Shown here piece by piece: positions 1 through 11,544 of a stretch of DNA of 64,000 bases; position 1 is the stretch's first letter, and every line of letters begins with the position of its first letter. Where the stretch lies: assembly GCA_009760885.1 (NCBI GenBank), contig CM019701.1, forward strand, positions 13,847,963-13,911,962, given 5' to 3'. This DNA is from Achatina immaculata. Taxonomy: Eukaryota > Mollusca > Gastropoda > Stylommatophora > Achatinidae. The position numbers were made by a program, and so were the translations under genes. The notes beneath the pieces are model-generated. The model ran no database searches. It was not told the DNA's origin and worked only from the letters and a program-made list of their open reading frames with translations.

Positions 1-315
1 AGAGATTATCTGTGGTTGTACTCACTGAAATGACCCCCAGTGAATTTACTCCTTCACCAAACCTAAACCCCAGAGATTGTGGTTGTACTCACTGAAATGA
101 CCCCCAGTGAATTTACTCCTTCACCAAGCCTAAACCCCAGAGATTATCTGTGGTTGTACTTACTGAAATGACCCCCAGTGAATTTACTCCTTCACCAAGC
201 CTAAACCCCAGAGATTATCTGTGGTTGTACTTACTGAAATGACCCCCAGTGAATTTACTCCTTCACCAAGCCTAAACCCCAGAGATTATCTGTGGTTGTA
301 CTTACTGAAATGACC
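1..315. repeat. 71-bp tandem array, cut by the window edge
   Basis: Units start at 1, 72, 139, 210 and 281. They are 71 bp long except the second (67 bp, with a short internal deletion); the last is partial. Each carries ctgaaatgacccccagtgaa. On the minus (gene) strand every unit holds a consensus 5' splice site, gtaagtac or gtgagtac. It lies in the intron after the S2 exon. Confidence 0.95.
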
Positions 316-1600
316 AGTGGAACACAACAGAACAGCTCCAGGAAAAAGAATCTTGATGAAAATACAACAAGAAAGTTTCCCTGTCAGAAACACAAAATTC
401 TGTAATAGTAATATCATAACAACTACACCATACAGCTATTACAGGAAAGGGTTTGTTTTAGTGCTGTTTTTTTAGTATGTGGTCCATACAGAGTAGGTGA
501 AGGAGGAAATGATATCCATAAGAAATATGAATAAGAAAAACACATGTTTAAAAGCAATAATGAGATTCATGAAAAAAGATTCAGGGCATAAAGAAATGGT
601 GATGAAGAAGATAAAAATGATGCAGATTAATGTAGTACATTCTTCACAATGTTCTGATGGGTTGCTGCTTGTTATGGCTGTTTGTTTAGTTAACTGGTTG
701 TCTATATGGCTACTTGTTGAATTTGCTAGTTGTCTAATTGGCTGATTGTGTAGATGACTGTTTGTTTAATTAGCTAGTTACTTAGTGCATATTTATCTAG
801 CTGTCTCAGTGGCTGACTGGAGTGGAAGATTTTAGACTATTTGTATTGTTCTTACAGTGTTAGTGGTGAAACAAAATTTTATAGAATCTAGAATAAAATT
901 TAACAAAAAGGGACTTAGAACTAAACAGATAAATAATTTTATCTTTGCTCTGAAACAGATTGGAAGATCTAATACAGAATTAGAGAAAAATGCCATCATT
1001 TGATAGGAAACTTAATATTCTTACACATGAAACTGTCAGTTTTAATTTTCACTTTCTTGTTAAGCCTTACTAAATATGGCTTAACAGGACAACTGACAAA
1101 AAGAAATATACAACAGATCTGATAAGTGATCACATTAGACAAACAAGAGATGGGACAAAGATAAATACTGACAATGAACACACAGATACTGACAGTAAAA
1201 TAGAGAGATAGACTGTACAGCATGCGTCTGATGGTGGAGAAATCAAGATCAGACTCAGCCCTTAGTGTGCCTCTATCACCCAAAATGAGATGCAAGTACT
1301 TCATTGTGTTTACATGGAATGTAAGTGATTGAAGTTAACAGCAGACCTTGGGTTTTTCTATTAGTGAAGTCTCCAATATTTCACTTTTCTCCAGCTGTAA
1401 ACTATGTGACATTTAAATGAATTGATTAACCCAAACTTCTGTGCAAAAACAAAGACAAAAGCTTACAAAGATTATACACAACAGGCATGAGTTAACTAAT
1501 AAGAATGATGACAAGAGAAAAAAAAAGATTAACAAGACATGTAACAAGAGAATAACAAACTAAGATACAAGGAACATAAACAGATACACGAGCTGACAGG
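316..1600. other. Intronic AT-rich DNA, no feature recognised
   Basis: Small ORFs on both strands here (82 and 102 codons) have no recognisable motifs, and I found no splice-bounded reading frame. Confidence 0.5.
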
Positions 1601-1855
1601 TTGAAAAAAAAAAGGGTAAAGGTAACCCTTTTGTGCCATGAAAGCACCTAAGGGATATGGTGTTGGTATGAATATTTTCCTTGTCTGTGAATAATTTGAG
1701 GGTGACAGATCAGCATTACGCTTGGTTGCCTTTCTCCAGCTCTAGAAGAAGCCAGACACCCATTTCTACAGCTGGTAACTGGGGCACCTCTGGCTAGATT
1801 CAAACCACTGATCTTTGCCATGAAAGACTACTGTGCTAACCACTTCACCATTCAT
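1601..1855 (-). mobile_element. tRNA-derived SINE, copy 1
   Basis: Minus-strand SINE flanked by an 11-bp target-site duplication with one mismatch (gagctgacagg at 1590-1600, gagcagacagg at 1856-1866). Reverse-complemented, it starts with a tRNA-like head (gtggttagcacagtag as A box, ggtttgaatct as decayed B box) and ends in a ttacctttaccc-type tail followed by a T-run. Related copies lie at 3698-3922 and 8335-8564. Confidence 0.8.
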
Positions 1856-1866
1856 GAGCAGACAGG

Positions 1867-2253
1867 CTAACATACAAAGATCATGAGCAGACAACCATAC
1901 AAAGAACATAATTAGAAAGGCTAATATATACAGATCATGAACAGACATGCTAACATACTTGTATGAAGAACATGCAAGAACAAAAAAATACTACGGACAT
2001 GGAATAAGGACATAAAACTGACATATATGAGGGTATGGTATGTAACACAATATCTGTGATAAAACACAAAAAGCTGCCTAACTGTAACTAAACACATGCA
2101 CTATAATAACAATTACATTAAAACATACAGCAACATAAAGCACTGCCTCAATATTTACTTACTTGTACTCCACTGATATGATGCATTAGGAAAAGCATAC
2201 ATACATTTTGTTATAATCATTTAATTACCTTGTAAGTCTAATGCCTCTTTTTA
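1867..2253. other. AT-rich intronic sequence
   Basis: Short local repeats of a catacaaagatcatgagcaga type occur at about 1870-1990, just beyond the SINE. Nothing else recognised. Confidence 0.4.
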
Positions 2254-2490
2254 TCATAGAAAATGGTTTTGAAATTGGTAGTTGCTCTGTTTTGTGGCAG
2301 TTCCCCAGCATGATTTTGCTGAGAAACTTCTCCTGATTCTACTAAAAGTTTTGCTGTCACACTCATCCAGAACAACAAACCCCCCTTGTTTAAGGTCTAG
2401 TCTCTTTGCACTTGTTATCTTGTCTGCAGTTTTGGCCTTTGTTTCCTCTTCACATGTCACATATAAAAAAGCTGCTCTCCACATCACAAA
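2254..2490 (-). pseudogene. Unidentified decayed dispersed ORF, copy 1
   Basis: One minus-strand frame reads VESGEVSQQNHAGELPQ, and a second relic at 37031-37270 reads ESVTGEAVCHNHAGQFTQ. The shared ESGE...NHAG core suggests two copies of one mobile-element protein. I cannot name the family. Confidence 0.35.
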
Positions 2491-2990
2491 GTCAAGCTCA
2501 GCTCATAATTTCTCATGGCAAAAATGGCTTCATGGCCATACAAAGACCTTTGTCTCTTAGTTTTAGACTAGCCTATAAGTTCACAATAATTTGCTTAGGG
2601 ATATAGTTGGTATGTATTTATGCTACCTGCTCTGGCTACCTTAATCTTTTTAGTATAGATTATCATATATTTATTTGATCATTTCTAATACAAAGGGGTA
2701 GTTGGATATTTTGACTGCTACTTATTCACATTATATATTTAAGATGATGATGCAGTACAACATAAAATAGCAAACATAATACGTCCCTATCACTTAGATT
2801 ATTAATTAATTCTTTGTTTTGGAATGCAACAGAAATTGAAACCCAAGACCTCCCCTTCCCAAAGAATTAATACAATTTATTTAGATAATTCATCAGTTTA
2901 GACTTTGTGCTCCATGCTTTCAACAAACATATGGTTTTCAGATCATCTGAGAAGGTTTAAAAAAAGACTAAAAATGTGTATGTGTATATA
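2491..2990. other. AT-rich spacer
   Basis: No gene or repeat recognised between the ORF relic and the LINE fragment. Confidence 0.4.
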
Positions 2991-3640
2991 CAAGGTATAT
3001 GCATGTACTCAGAGTAGACAGCAAGTTAGTGGAGGAGGTCAACGAATTTGTATACCTTGGCAGCAGAGTAGTAGAAAATGGAGACAGCACAGAGGACATC
3101 AATAGTAGACTTACTAGAGCAAACCAGGCTTTTGCAATGCTGCAGACTATATGGAAATCAAAAAAACTAAGCATAAATATGAAAATCAGGATATTTAAGA
3201 GTAATGTTCTAAGTGTACTACTCTATGAAAGTGAATGCTGGAAAATCACCAAAACCATAGAAAACAAGTTGAATTCTTTCCAGACTAAATGTTTACAAAG
3301 AATTAGGAAAATATTCTGGCCAAACACTGTAAGAAATAACATCTTATTGGCAGAAATGCAGATGAAGCCACTGACAACAATTATTGAGGAAAGACGCTGG
3401 CGATGGTTGGGACATGTGCTCTGAATGACTGACAACTCACTACCAAAAATAGCACTAAGATGGACACCACAGGGGAACAGAAGTAAGGGTAGACCAAAAG
3501 AGACATGGAGAAGAACAACAGAAAGGATGTTGAGCAATAGAGGGCTCACCTGGGCAAGAGCAGAAAAAAAGGCGAAGGACAGGCATTTGTGGAAAACCCT
3601 TGCAGAAGCCCCATGTGCCCTGGGCACTTAAGGTTCAGAG
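2991..3640 (+). pseudogene. 5'-truncated non-LTR retrotransposon, RT C-terminus and tail
   Basis: The translation keeps the C-terminal part of a LINE reverse transcriptase. FVYLGSRVVENGDSTEDI is the post-catalytic block, SVLLYESECWKITKTIENKL follows, then RRWRWLGHVL and GRPKETWRRTTERML, ending near AEAPCALGT at 3630. A single TGA at 3422 splits the frame in two. The 26516-26756 copy has CGA at the same place, so the stop arose by a CpG transition. The element ends in a short gagagaga tail. The RT palm is missing, so the fragment is inactive. Confidence 0.85.
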
Positions 3641-3697
3641 AGAGATATGCATGAGCAGGCATATGCATGTATATGTGTGTTTATTGCCTAACTTTAC

Positions 3698-3922
3698 TAA
3701 AAAGGTAAAGGTAATCCTGTCATGCCTTAGAGGCACATAGGTATATGGTGTTAGTGCCCATATTTTCCTTGACCTGTCAGCACAATAGAGGGTGATATGG
3801 TCAGTATCACGCCTGGTCGCCTTTCCTTCCCCAACTCCAGCAGAAGTCGGGTACCCATTTCTACAGCTGGGTGACTGGGACGCCTCCTGGCGGATTCGAA
3901 CCCCCAACCTTTGCCATGGATA
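3698..3922 (-). mobile_element. tRNA-derived SINE, copy 2, head truncated
   Basis: Reverse complement carries gggttcgaatccgcc (B box) and a body resembling the copies at 1601 and 8335, and ends ttacctttacctttttag. The A-box half of the tRNA head is missing at the 3922 side. No convincing target-site duplication was seen. Confidence 0.75.
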
Positions 3923-4094
3923 TCCTAAATAAAAGCACAAAAATATATGCCAGTAGCTTCTGATACAGTCAGCATAGCTATCGTCACTAACGAATATTTT
4001 TAATAATCCACGTAACTTTTCGTTCTTCTTAGAACATAGGCATTTGACCATTTCTGAGTTTTCCAGTCCCATGGAATTTACAAATTTATGAGCA

Positions 4095-4326
4095 TATACA
4101 TCTTTCCATCTCCTCAACTATACTCCTAGCTTTTCTATTATATACATCTTTCTATCTCCTCAACTATACTCCTAGCTTTTCTATTATATACATCTTTCCA
4201 TCTCCTCAACTATACTCCTAGCTTTTCTATTATATACATCTTTCCATCTCCTCAATTATACTCCTAGCTTTTCTAGTGTATACATCTTTCCATATCCTCA
4301 AATATATTCCTAGCTTTTCTATCTTC
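4095..4326. repeat. 46-bp tandem array, five copies
   Basis: Units of tatacatcttt...ctcctcaactatactcctag start at 4095, 4141, 4187 and 4233, with a more diverged fifth. Located in the intron after the S2 exon. Confidence 0.95.
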
Positions 4327-4806
4327 TACATATGTCTCAATTTTCTAGGATGATGACTACTATCATATTCTCTGTCTGGGCAATCCTTGTTAAAGCAACT
4401 ATGATTTTTACATAATGATGCAACCTTAAGGAAAAAAAATCACTAATCTCCCCCACGCATTTTGCATGACTTGTATTTCCTCTAATGGAGGAGTTTCACT
4501 GTACCTACTTTGAAGTAATGCCTATAGATCCATTTCCACTTCACGCAGCTGGCAGAACAATTCTTCTGTGATGTTGGGCTTATATCCAGACCTTGCATAC
4601 TTTGTTTACATAAGTCTGAACCACATGTCTGACTCCTGTCCTATTTGTCTGTATATGACACCTTTAGAACTGAACCTAGTTTCTATCTCATGGTTAAAGG
4701 CACACTATGATAGTCTGTTCTATGGAAATTAAATGAAAAAAAAACCTACAGCAATTTCCTAACAGTCTTATCTTTTTGGACATAGAAGGTGTTCAGCTTG
4801 ACCTAC
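4327..4806. other. Intron downstream of the S2 exon
   Basis: Single-copy-looking sequence that begins, in gene orientation, with the donor gtaggt at 4806. No further exon recognised. Confidence 0.4.
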
Positions 4807-4915
4807 CTTGCCAGTGATTAAGGTTAACATGATGGTCTTGAGTAAAGTGACAAGAGAAAGCAAAATCTCACTTATCCACAGCGGTGTAGGACGTTGAACC
4901 CAAAGCAAGACATAC
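4807..4915 (-). CDS. KCNT/SLO2-like K+ channel, exon encoding S2
   Basis: Exon of 109 nt read from 4915 down to 4807. The acceptor ends ...attaacag at 4916 and the donor gtaggt starts at 4806. The exon begins with one base that completes the Trp codon left open by the 9671-9597 exon and ends in phase 0. The peptide starts YVLLWVQRPTPLW, then has a hydrophobic stretch ending LTLITGK. In SLO2/KCNT channels the same place reads INW-x-x-LW-V-x-R-x-x-x-LW followed by S2 and a Lys-Gly boundary, and as I recall the human introns fall after INW and after the Lys. The product would be a plasma-membrane, sodium-activated potassium channel subunit. The next exon (S2-S3 linker and S3, expected to start with Gly-Asn) was not found to the left and is probably outside the window. 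Confidence 0.85.
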
Positions 4916-5222
4916 CTGTTAATGTGATGCATGACCGGAGTCAGCATAATAGTAAGCAAACCACTCAGGTAAAACAAAATTTACTTTTTTTTTCAATGAA
5001 CACAGAATACAAAAGAAAATAATAAAAATATGAAAAGTCTCCTAGGTATTTCTTGTTCATCAGTGGTTCTTACAAGAATCATTTATGTCACCAGACATTG
5101 ACATTGTAGTCTGCTGGGGGTAGGGTTCGGGTAGCGGTAGTAATCTAAACATTTAATGATCTTCTAGAAAGAAGGGACTACTAACTGCAGATAAGAAATT
5201 TTGCTTATCAGAGTCCAGACTT

Positions 5223-8074
5223 CAGTGTGACTTTACAAGTCTTCTGGGCATCAGCGAAATGCGATGGCCAGAAGCAGGTAAAAGATCGGTGGAAAACGGT
5301 AAGTTAATAATACATTCAGGCAGAAATGATGGTAAAATCCGGGATGGGGTGGGCATTATTATGTCAAATGTAGCTGCAAAGAGCCTTGTAGAATGGGAAC
5401 CGGTGAACAGTCGTATAATAAGAGCACGATACAACCTACGACACGGAAGAATGACAATAATGCAGTGTTATGCACCCACGAATGATGCAGATGATGATGT
5501 GAAAGACGACTTCTATCACCAACTACAACAAATCATCAACAAAGTCTCTAAACACGACATCCTAATTGCTATGGGGGACTTCAATGCTAAGGTAGGGAAG
5601 GATAATACCGACGTTGAAAAAGTGATGGGGAAAGAAGGAATTGACATGGTTAATCAGAACGGAGAAAGATTAATTGAAATATGTCTAACAGAGGGCATGG
5701 TCATTGGAGGCACAATATTCCCACACAAAGAGATACATAAAATAACGTGGATATCTCCAGATGATAGAACTAGAAACCAGATAGATCATTTTTGTATTAG
5801 AAAGCAATACAGAACATCTCTCATAGATGTAAGGGCTTATAGGGGTGCAGATGTCAACAGTGATCACAACCTGTGCACAGGGAAAATAAAACTAAAACTG
5901 AAAAGCCAACATAAGAAATCAGTACACAGAAAGATAAACAGCCACAGCCTACAAGAAGAAAATACTAACATTAATTTCAATCAGGAACTTGCCAATCATT
6001 CCAAAACACCCAGTGAAGTTGAGGAGATAAGTATAGATGAATTATGGAATTCTTTCAGCACAGCCATAATCACTGCAGCAAAAGCAAGCGCTGGACTGAA
6101 AAAACCAAATAGAAAAGCATGGATATCAGATAAAACATGGAAGTATATACATGAAAGACGAGCAGTCAAATTAGACATGTTGAATGTAAAAACAGATATT
6201 GGAAAAGATGTGGCGAAAGCAACATACAAAGAAATAGACAAGAAAGTAAAAAGTTCAGCTAGAAGGGATAAAAGAGAATACATAGACAATATGGCGAAAG
6301 AGGCAGAAAAAGCAGTAAAAACAGGAGACAGCAAAACTTTATATAACATACAAAAGAGGCTAACAGGTACTATTACATCTAAAGAAAGACCAATCCTTAC
6401 CAAAACTGGAACCCTATTAACATCAAATAAAGACCAAAAGCAAAGATAGGCTGAACACTTCCAAGAAATACTTAATCGACCACACCCAAAAGAATTGGTA
6501 AACCTTGAAACTGACTTACCAGCCCCACAACTAAATGTCAACCTACATGAAATTAAATGGCATGAAATTGAAACAGCAGTGAATTTAATGGCTAACAAAA
6601 GATCTGCAGGTCAAGATGAAATAACAGCCAAAATGCTAAAAGCTATCAATAGTGACAACATAAGACAACTACAGAGAATGTTTAATAAGATTTGGAAAGA
6701 AGAAAAGGTCCTTTCTAACTGGAAGAAAGGAATCATTGTTAAAATACCAAAAAAGGCAACCTTAGTGACTGTAACAAATCGAGAGGAGTAACCTTAATAT
6801 CAGTTGTGTCAAAAGTATTTTGCAAAGTCATTTTGAATAGACTCAAAGATATAGTGGATACTGCAATGAGAGAAGAACAAGCAGGATTTCGAAAAGGGAG
6901 AAGCTGTCTCGACCAGATCTTTACTCTCAGAATAATACTTGAAGAACATATTGAAAAGCAGAAACCATTAATACTGAACTTCATAGATTTTAAAAAGGCA
7001 TTTGATAGCATACACAGAGATTCATTATGGAGAATTTTATGTCTATATGGAATACCATCTAAAACTGTCAACATCATTAAGGACTTCTACAATGGATATG
7101 TTTGTGCAGTCAAGACAGAAGAAGGGATGAGTGAATGGTTCCAGATTGAAACAGGCGTGAAACAAGGATGTATACTGTCTCCTTTACTTTTTGGGATTAC
7201 AATAGACTTTATAATGAAAAAATGCTGCACAGGTAACACAGGTATTGACTGGGTATATGGGACCCAACTAGAAGACCTTGATTTTGCTGATGACATAACT
7301 CTTATCAGTAATAATGTGAATTCCATGCAAGAAAAACACATAGCCTGTCTTCACTGGCTAGCAAAATAGGACTTGAAATTAACAAGGACAAAACAAAAAT
7401 AATGAAAATTCCTCTCAATCAAAATGGAAAAATACACATAGAAGGGACAGATATTGATGAAGTCAATCAATTTGCATACCTTGGCAGCTACATAGACCAG
7501 GATGGTGACACTAGAAAGGAAGTTAGGATCAGAATTGCAAAAGCTGCATCAATCTTCAAGAATCTTGAGAACATATGGAATTCAAAAGTTATAAGCACAA
7601 AAACCAAGTTAAGACTATTCAATTCAAATGTAATATCCACCCTCATTTATGCATGCGAAAGCTGGAAAACAACTAAAGAAATAGAAAAGAAATTAGACTC
7701 TTTTGAAAACAAATGCTTAAGGAAAATACTTGGCATCAAGTGGAACGAATTCAAGAACAATGCAGAGATAAGACAGATGACTGAACAACAACCAGTCTCG
7801 TGGGTGATCAGGAAAAGGAGATGAACATTTGTTGGTCACTTTCATGAGAAGAAATGATCAGAGAATCCCAAAACAAGCTATCAAGTGGAACACAACAGGC
7901 CGAAGAAAAAGAGGCAGACCGCGTGAAACTCTGAAGAGGACATTATTAAGAGAGGCCAAATTAACAGGCATAAAATCCTTTGATGAGGTTGAAAGACTCG
8001 CCGAAGACAGGAAAAATTGGCGAACTACTTTGCGAGCCCTATGTGACGTTTAACGGCACGGGAAGGATATAAGA
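5223..8074 (+). mobile_element. RTE-like LINE (family A), near full-length endonuclease-RT, decayed
   Basis: Antisense to the host gene. The endonuclease starts upstream of the Met at 5259 (LLGISEMRWPEAGK is in frame) and keeps GDFNAK (codons 106-111 from that Met) and SDHN (201-204). The RT keeps DFKKAFDSI, GVKQGCILSPLLF and the catalytic FADD, followed by the YLGSYIDQDGDT and GRRKRGRPRE tail. Breaks: TAG at 6447 (the 12.4-kb copy has CAG), a frameshift in an A-run near 6755, another near 7345, TGA at 7822 and a frameshift near 7845. The coding region ends ALCDV at 8050, then a short aaggatataagataagat tail. The short-repeat 3' end is typical of the RTE group. Subfamily is unsure. It cannot mobilise itself. 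Confidence 0.9.
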
Positions 8075-8334
8075 TAAGATTTCTTGTGCTGCTAAGCACA
8101 CACAGGATACTGAGTTTCTGCAGAGTGTGTGAAGACGTGCATTGTAGTATTGAGCAGCTGACGACATCTGACAGAAAGCTTCTAAACGAAGTTTTGAAAT
8201 TTGATTTACACTGCACCGGCAACATTCGTTCACAAATAAAAGATCTGGCATGCTGTGTAATACAAGGAATGTAGGCTGAATTAACATATAAATCTAGTAA
8301 GCTTTGTGTGCTCTGTAATTATGTCAAGTCTAAG

Positions 8335-8564
8335 GAAAAAGGCAAGGTAAAGGTAACCCTATCATGCCTTAGCGGCACATGGGAATAAAGTTTTAGTGTC
8401 TATATTTTCCATGACTTGTCAGCACACGAGAGGGTGATGAGGTCACACCTGGGCGCCCTTTCCTTCCCCAGACGAAGCTGGATGACTGGTTGGGGGGGGG
8501 GGGGGGTCGGATTCGAACACCCGACCTTCGCACGAGAGACTAGTGCACTAACCGATTCGGATTC
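8335..8564 (-). mobile_element. tRNA-derived SINE, copy 3
   Basis: Flanked by an 8-bp direct repeat, agtctaag (8327-8334 and 8565-8572). Reverse complement has ggttagtgcactagtc (A box) and gtgttcgaatccgacc (B box) and ends in gggttacctttacctt. A G-run interrupts the body. This is the best-preserved head of the three minus-strand copies. Confidence 0.85.
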
Positions 8565-8572
8565 AGTCTAAG

Positions 8573-9596
8573 TGCAAACCAAGTATATGTAGTTAGAGGC
8601 AAAAATCGTAGACAAAACATTTTAGACGAAAGAGACAGAAAAACAGAAAGTAAATGACTGTATCAAACACAAGACTTAGGCCGGGCGAGCAGCTATGGAC
8701 CATGAGAGAACAATGTACGATCATTTCGACCACGAAGCTTCTGTCTGTATGTCTGTCAATCTATCTGTCCGTCTATATACCCATCCGTCCGTCCATCTGT
8801 CTGTCTGTCAATCTATCTATCTATGCTCTTACTGTTTTATTACTCTCACGGTCTACTATACGTTAATCACAATACTTTGCTATAGCACTACTGCGGGCAT
8901 GGCTCACTGTTTCAAACTTGTTAAAACTGTACATGATAATTTCTTTCTGGAAACTTCCTTGTGTAAAATTGTTCGTTTAATTGTTGTCCAAAATAAACAT
9001 TTGCAGGATATCGAATGTGTGCGTCTCTCTCTCTCTCTCTCTCCCTCTCTCTCTCTTTCAAATTTGGTACCTGCGAGAACTTGACTTCTAAAGACGAATT
9101 TCTGTATCAAGGCCTGGCCTCGCTTTTAGGATGTCACGAGTTGAGACACGATTTTATGGACTAGCTATGTCCACCATGTTTTCCTCTTTTTTTTTGTTGT
9201 TGAGATGTTTCGTGACACAGTGGTCAGTGCTTTGTCCTCTTGTGGCTAGAGTCCGGAGCCAAATAAGTAAAGTACGACCATACTATTAATATCTTTTGAA
9301 ATCATACTGATACCTAACAGGACTGGTGATGATGATGATGGATTCGACAGTCTGGGGAAGGGGATATGGAGATATACTGAACAATCGGGGGAGAGGGGGG
9401 GGGAGGGATGTGTCTATAATCGTGAAAAGTAAACCCCAGCGCTGAACATATTCGTCTTCTCTTCTGAGAACAGTCGGCGTAATCTGTGTGGGACTGTAAT
9501 GAGGCAATAGAAACTGTTCATATCCGACACAAACAACACACTTCCCGTGAGATATATAATAGAAATAACACTGAAATGACAACAAGCAACACCTAC
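8573..9596. other. Intron with short simple repeats
   Basis: Contains a (CTGT/CTAT)n tract at about 8738-8830 and (CT)n at about 9024-9058. At 9203-9262 there is a weak tRNA-like stretch (acagtggtcagtgctttgtc, then ggctagagtccgg) that may be a decayed SINE head. Nothing else recognised before the donor at 9596. Confidence 0.5.
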
Positions 9597-9671
9597 CAGT
9601 TGATGTTTGTTGACGTGAACCCTCCATCATCCTCGCTGTCGGTCTCTGTAACATTACACGCCGCGCCCTCG
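9597..9671 (-). CDS. KCNT/SLO2-like K+ channel, exon encoding S1-S2 extracellular loop
   Basis: Exon of 75 nt read from 9671 down to 9597. It has a strong acceptor (ttttcttgtttcag ending at 9672) and the donor gtaggt from 9596. Entering with TG| from the S1 exon, it reads C-EGAACNVTETDSEDDGG..., ending NINW across the next junction. The loop is acidic, has an N-glycosylation sequon (NVT) and ends in INW, as in KCNT1, whose loop is also Cys- and Asn-rich. GC content is well above the flanking intron. All three frame joins (TG|C, TG|G and phase 0 out) agree without adjustment. A tandem array begins about 16 nt upstream of the acceptor. Confidence 0.85.
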
Positions 9672-9687
9672 CTGAAACAAGAAAACA

Positions 9688-11444
9688 GCAGTTACATCTA
9701 GAGACTGTGGAGTTAAACTTTAGCTTCTATGTTAAACACGAAGCCCTATAGCCTGGACACAGTGACATCTAGAGACTGTGGGGTTAAACTTTAGCTTCTG
9801 ACTATGTTAAACACGAAGCCCTATAGCCTGGACACAGTGACATCTAGAGACTGTGGAGTTAGCTTCTGACTATGTTAAACACGAAGCCCTATAGCTTGGG
9901 CACAGTGACATCTAGAGACTGTGGAGTTAAACTTTAGCTTCTGACTATGTTAAACACGAAGCCCTATAGCTTGGGCACAGTGACATCTAGAGACTGTGGA
10001 GTTAAACTTTAGCTTCTATGTTAAACACGAAACCCTATAGCCTGGACACAGTGACATCTAGAGACTGTGGAGTTAGCTTCTGACTATGTTAAACACGAAG
10101 CCCTATAGCTTGGGCACAGTGACATCTAGAGACTGTGGAGTTAAACTTTAGCTTCTGACTATGTTAAACACGAAGCCCTATAGCCTGGACACAGTGACAT
10201 CTAGAGACTGTGGAGTTAAACTTTAGCTTCTATGTTAAACACGAAACCCTATAGCCTGGACACAGTGACATCTAGAGACTGTGGGGTTAAACTTTAGCTT
10301 CTGACTATGTTAAACACGAAGCCCTATAGCCTGGACACAGTGACATCTAGAGACTGTGGAGTTAGCTTCTGACTATGTTAAACACGAAGCCCTATAGCCT
10401 GGGCATAGTGACATCTAGAGACTGTGGAGTTATACTTTAGCTTCTGACTATGTTAAACACGAAGCCCTATAGCCTGGGCACAGTGACATCTAGAGACTGT
10501 GGAGTTAAACTTTAGCTTCTGACTATGTTAAACACGAAGCCCTATAGCCTGGGCACAGTGACATCTAGAGACTGTGGAGTTAAACTTTAGCTTCTGACTA
10601 TGTTAAACACGAAGCCCTATAGCCTGGGCACAGTGACATCTAGAGACTGTGGAGTTAAACTTTAGCTTCTGACTATGTTAAACACGAAGCCCTATAGCCT
10701 GGGCACAGTGACATCTAGAGACTGTGGGGTTAAACTTTAGCTTCTGACTATGTTAAACACGAAGCCCTATAGCCTGGGCACAGTGACATCTAGAGACTGT
10801 GGAGTTAGCTTCTGACTATGTTAAACACGAAGCCCTATAGCCTGGGCATAGTGACATCTAGAGACTGTGGAGTTATACTTTAGCTTCTGACTATGTTAAA
10901 CACGAAGCCCTATAGCCTGGACACAGTGACATCTAGAGACTGTGGAGTTAGCTTCTGACTATGTTAAACACGAAGCCCTATAGCTTGGGCACAGTGACAT
11001 CTAGAGACTGTGGAGTTAAACTTTAGCTTCTGACTATGTTAAACACGAAGCCCTATAGCCTGGACACAGTGACATCTAGAGACTGTGGAGTTAAACTTTA
11101 GCTTCTGACTATGTTAAACACGAAGCCCTATAGCCTGGGCACAGTGACATCTAGAGACTGTGGAGTTAAACTTTAGCTTCTGACTATGTTAAACACGAAG
11201 CCCTATAGCCTGGGCACAGTGACATCTAGAGACTGTGGAGTTAAACTTTAGCTTCTGACTATGTTAAACACGAAGCCCTATAGCCTGGGCACAGTAACAT
11301 CTAGAGACTGTGGAGTTAAACTTTAGCTTCTGACTATGTTAAACACGAAGCCCTATAGCCTGGGCACAGTGACATCTAGAGACTGTGGAGTTAAACTTTA
11401 GCTTCTGACTATGTTAAACACAAAGCCCTATAGCCTGGGCACAG
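9688..11444. repeat. 75-bp minisatellite array, about 24 copies
   Basis: Unit of about 75 bp with gacatctagagactgtgg and tatgttaaacacgaagccc. Some units lack aaacttt or ctgac, giving 63-71-bp variants in recurring patterns. The terminal unit (cagttacatctagag) lies about 16 nt upstream of the acceptor of the 9671-9597 exon, so the branch point is probably within the array's last unit. Confidence 0.97.
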
Positions 11445-11544
11445 TCCGTTGTTTTCTCAGTAGACTTACGGCTTCTGCCTTGGACCCAAACCACCTATTA
11501 GGTCTGACCGTATGGATCTTTAATGTACAGAATTTTGCCTTATC
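11445..11544. other. 100-bp single-copy island between arrays
   Basis: The only non-repetitive stretch of any length in the intron between the S1 and loop exons. It joins the 75-bp array to a LINE fragment. Confidence 0.6.
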
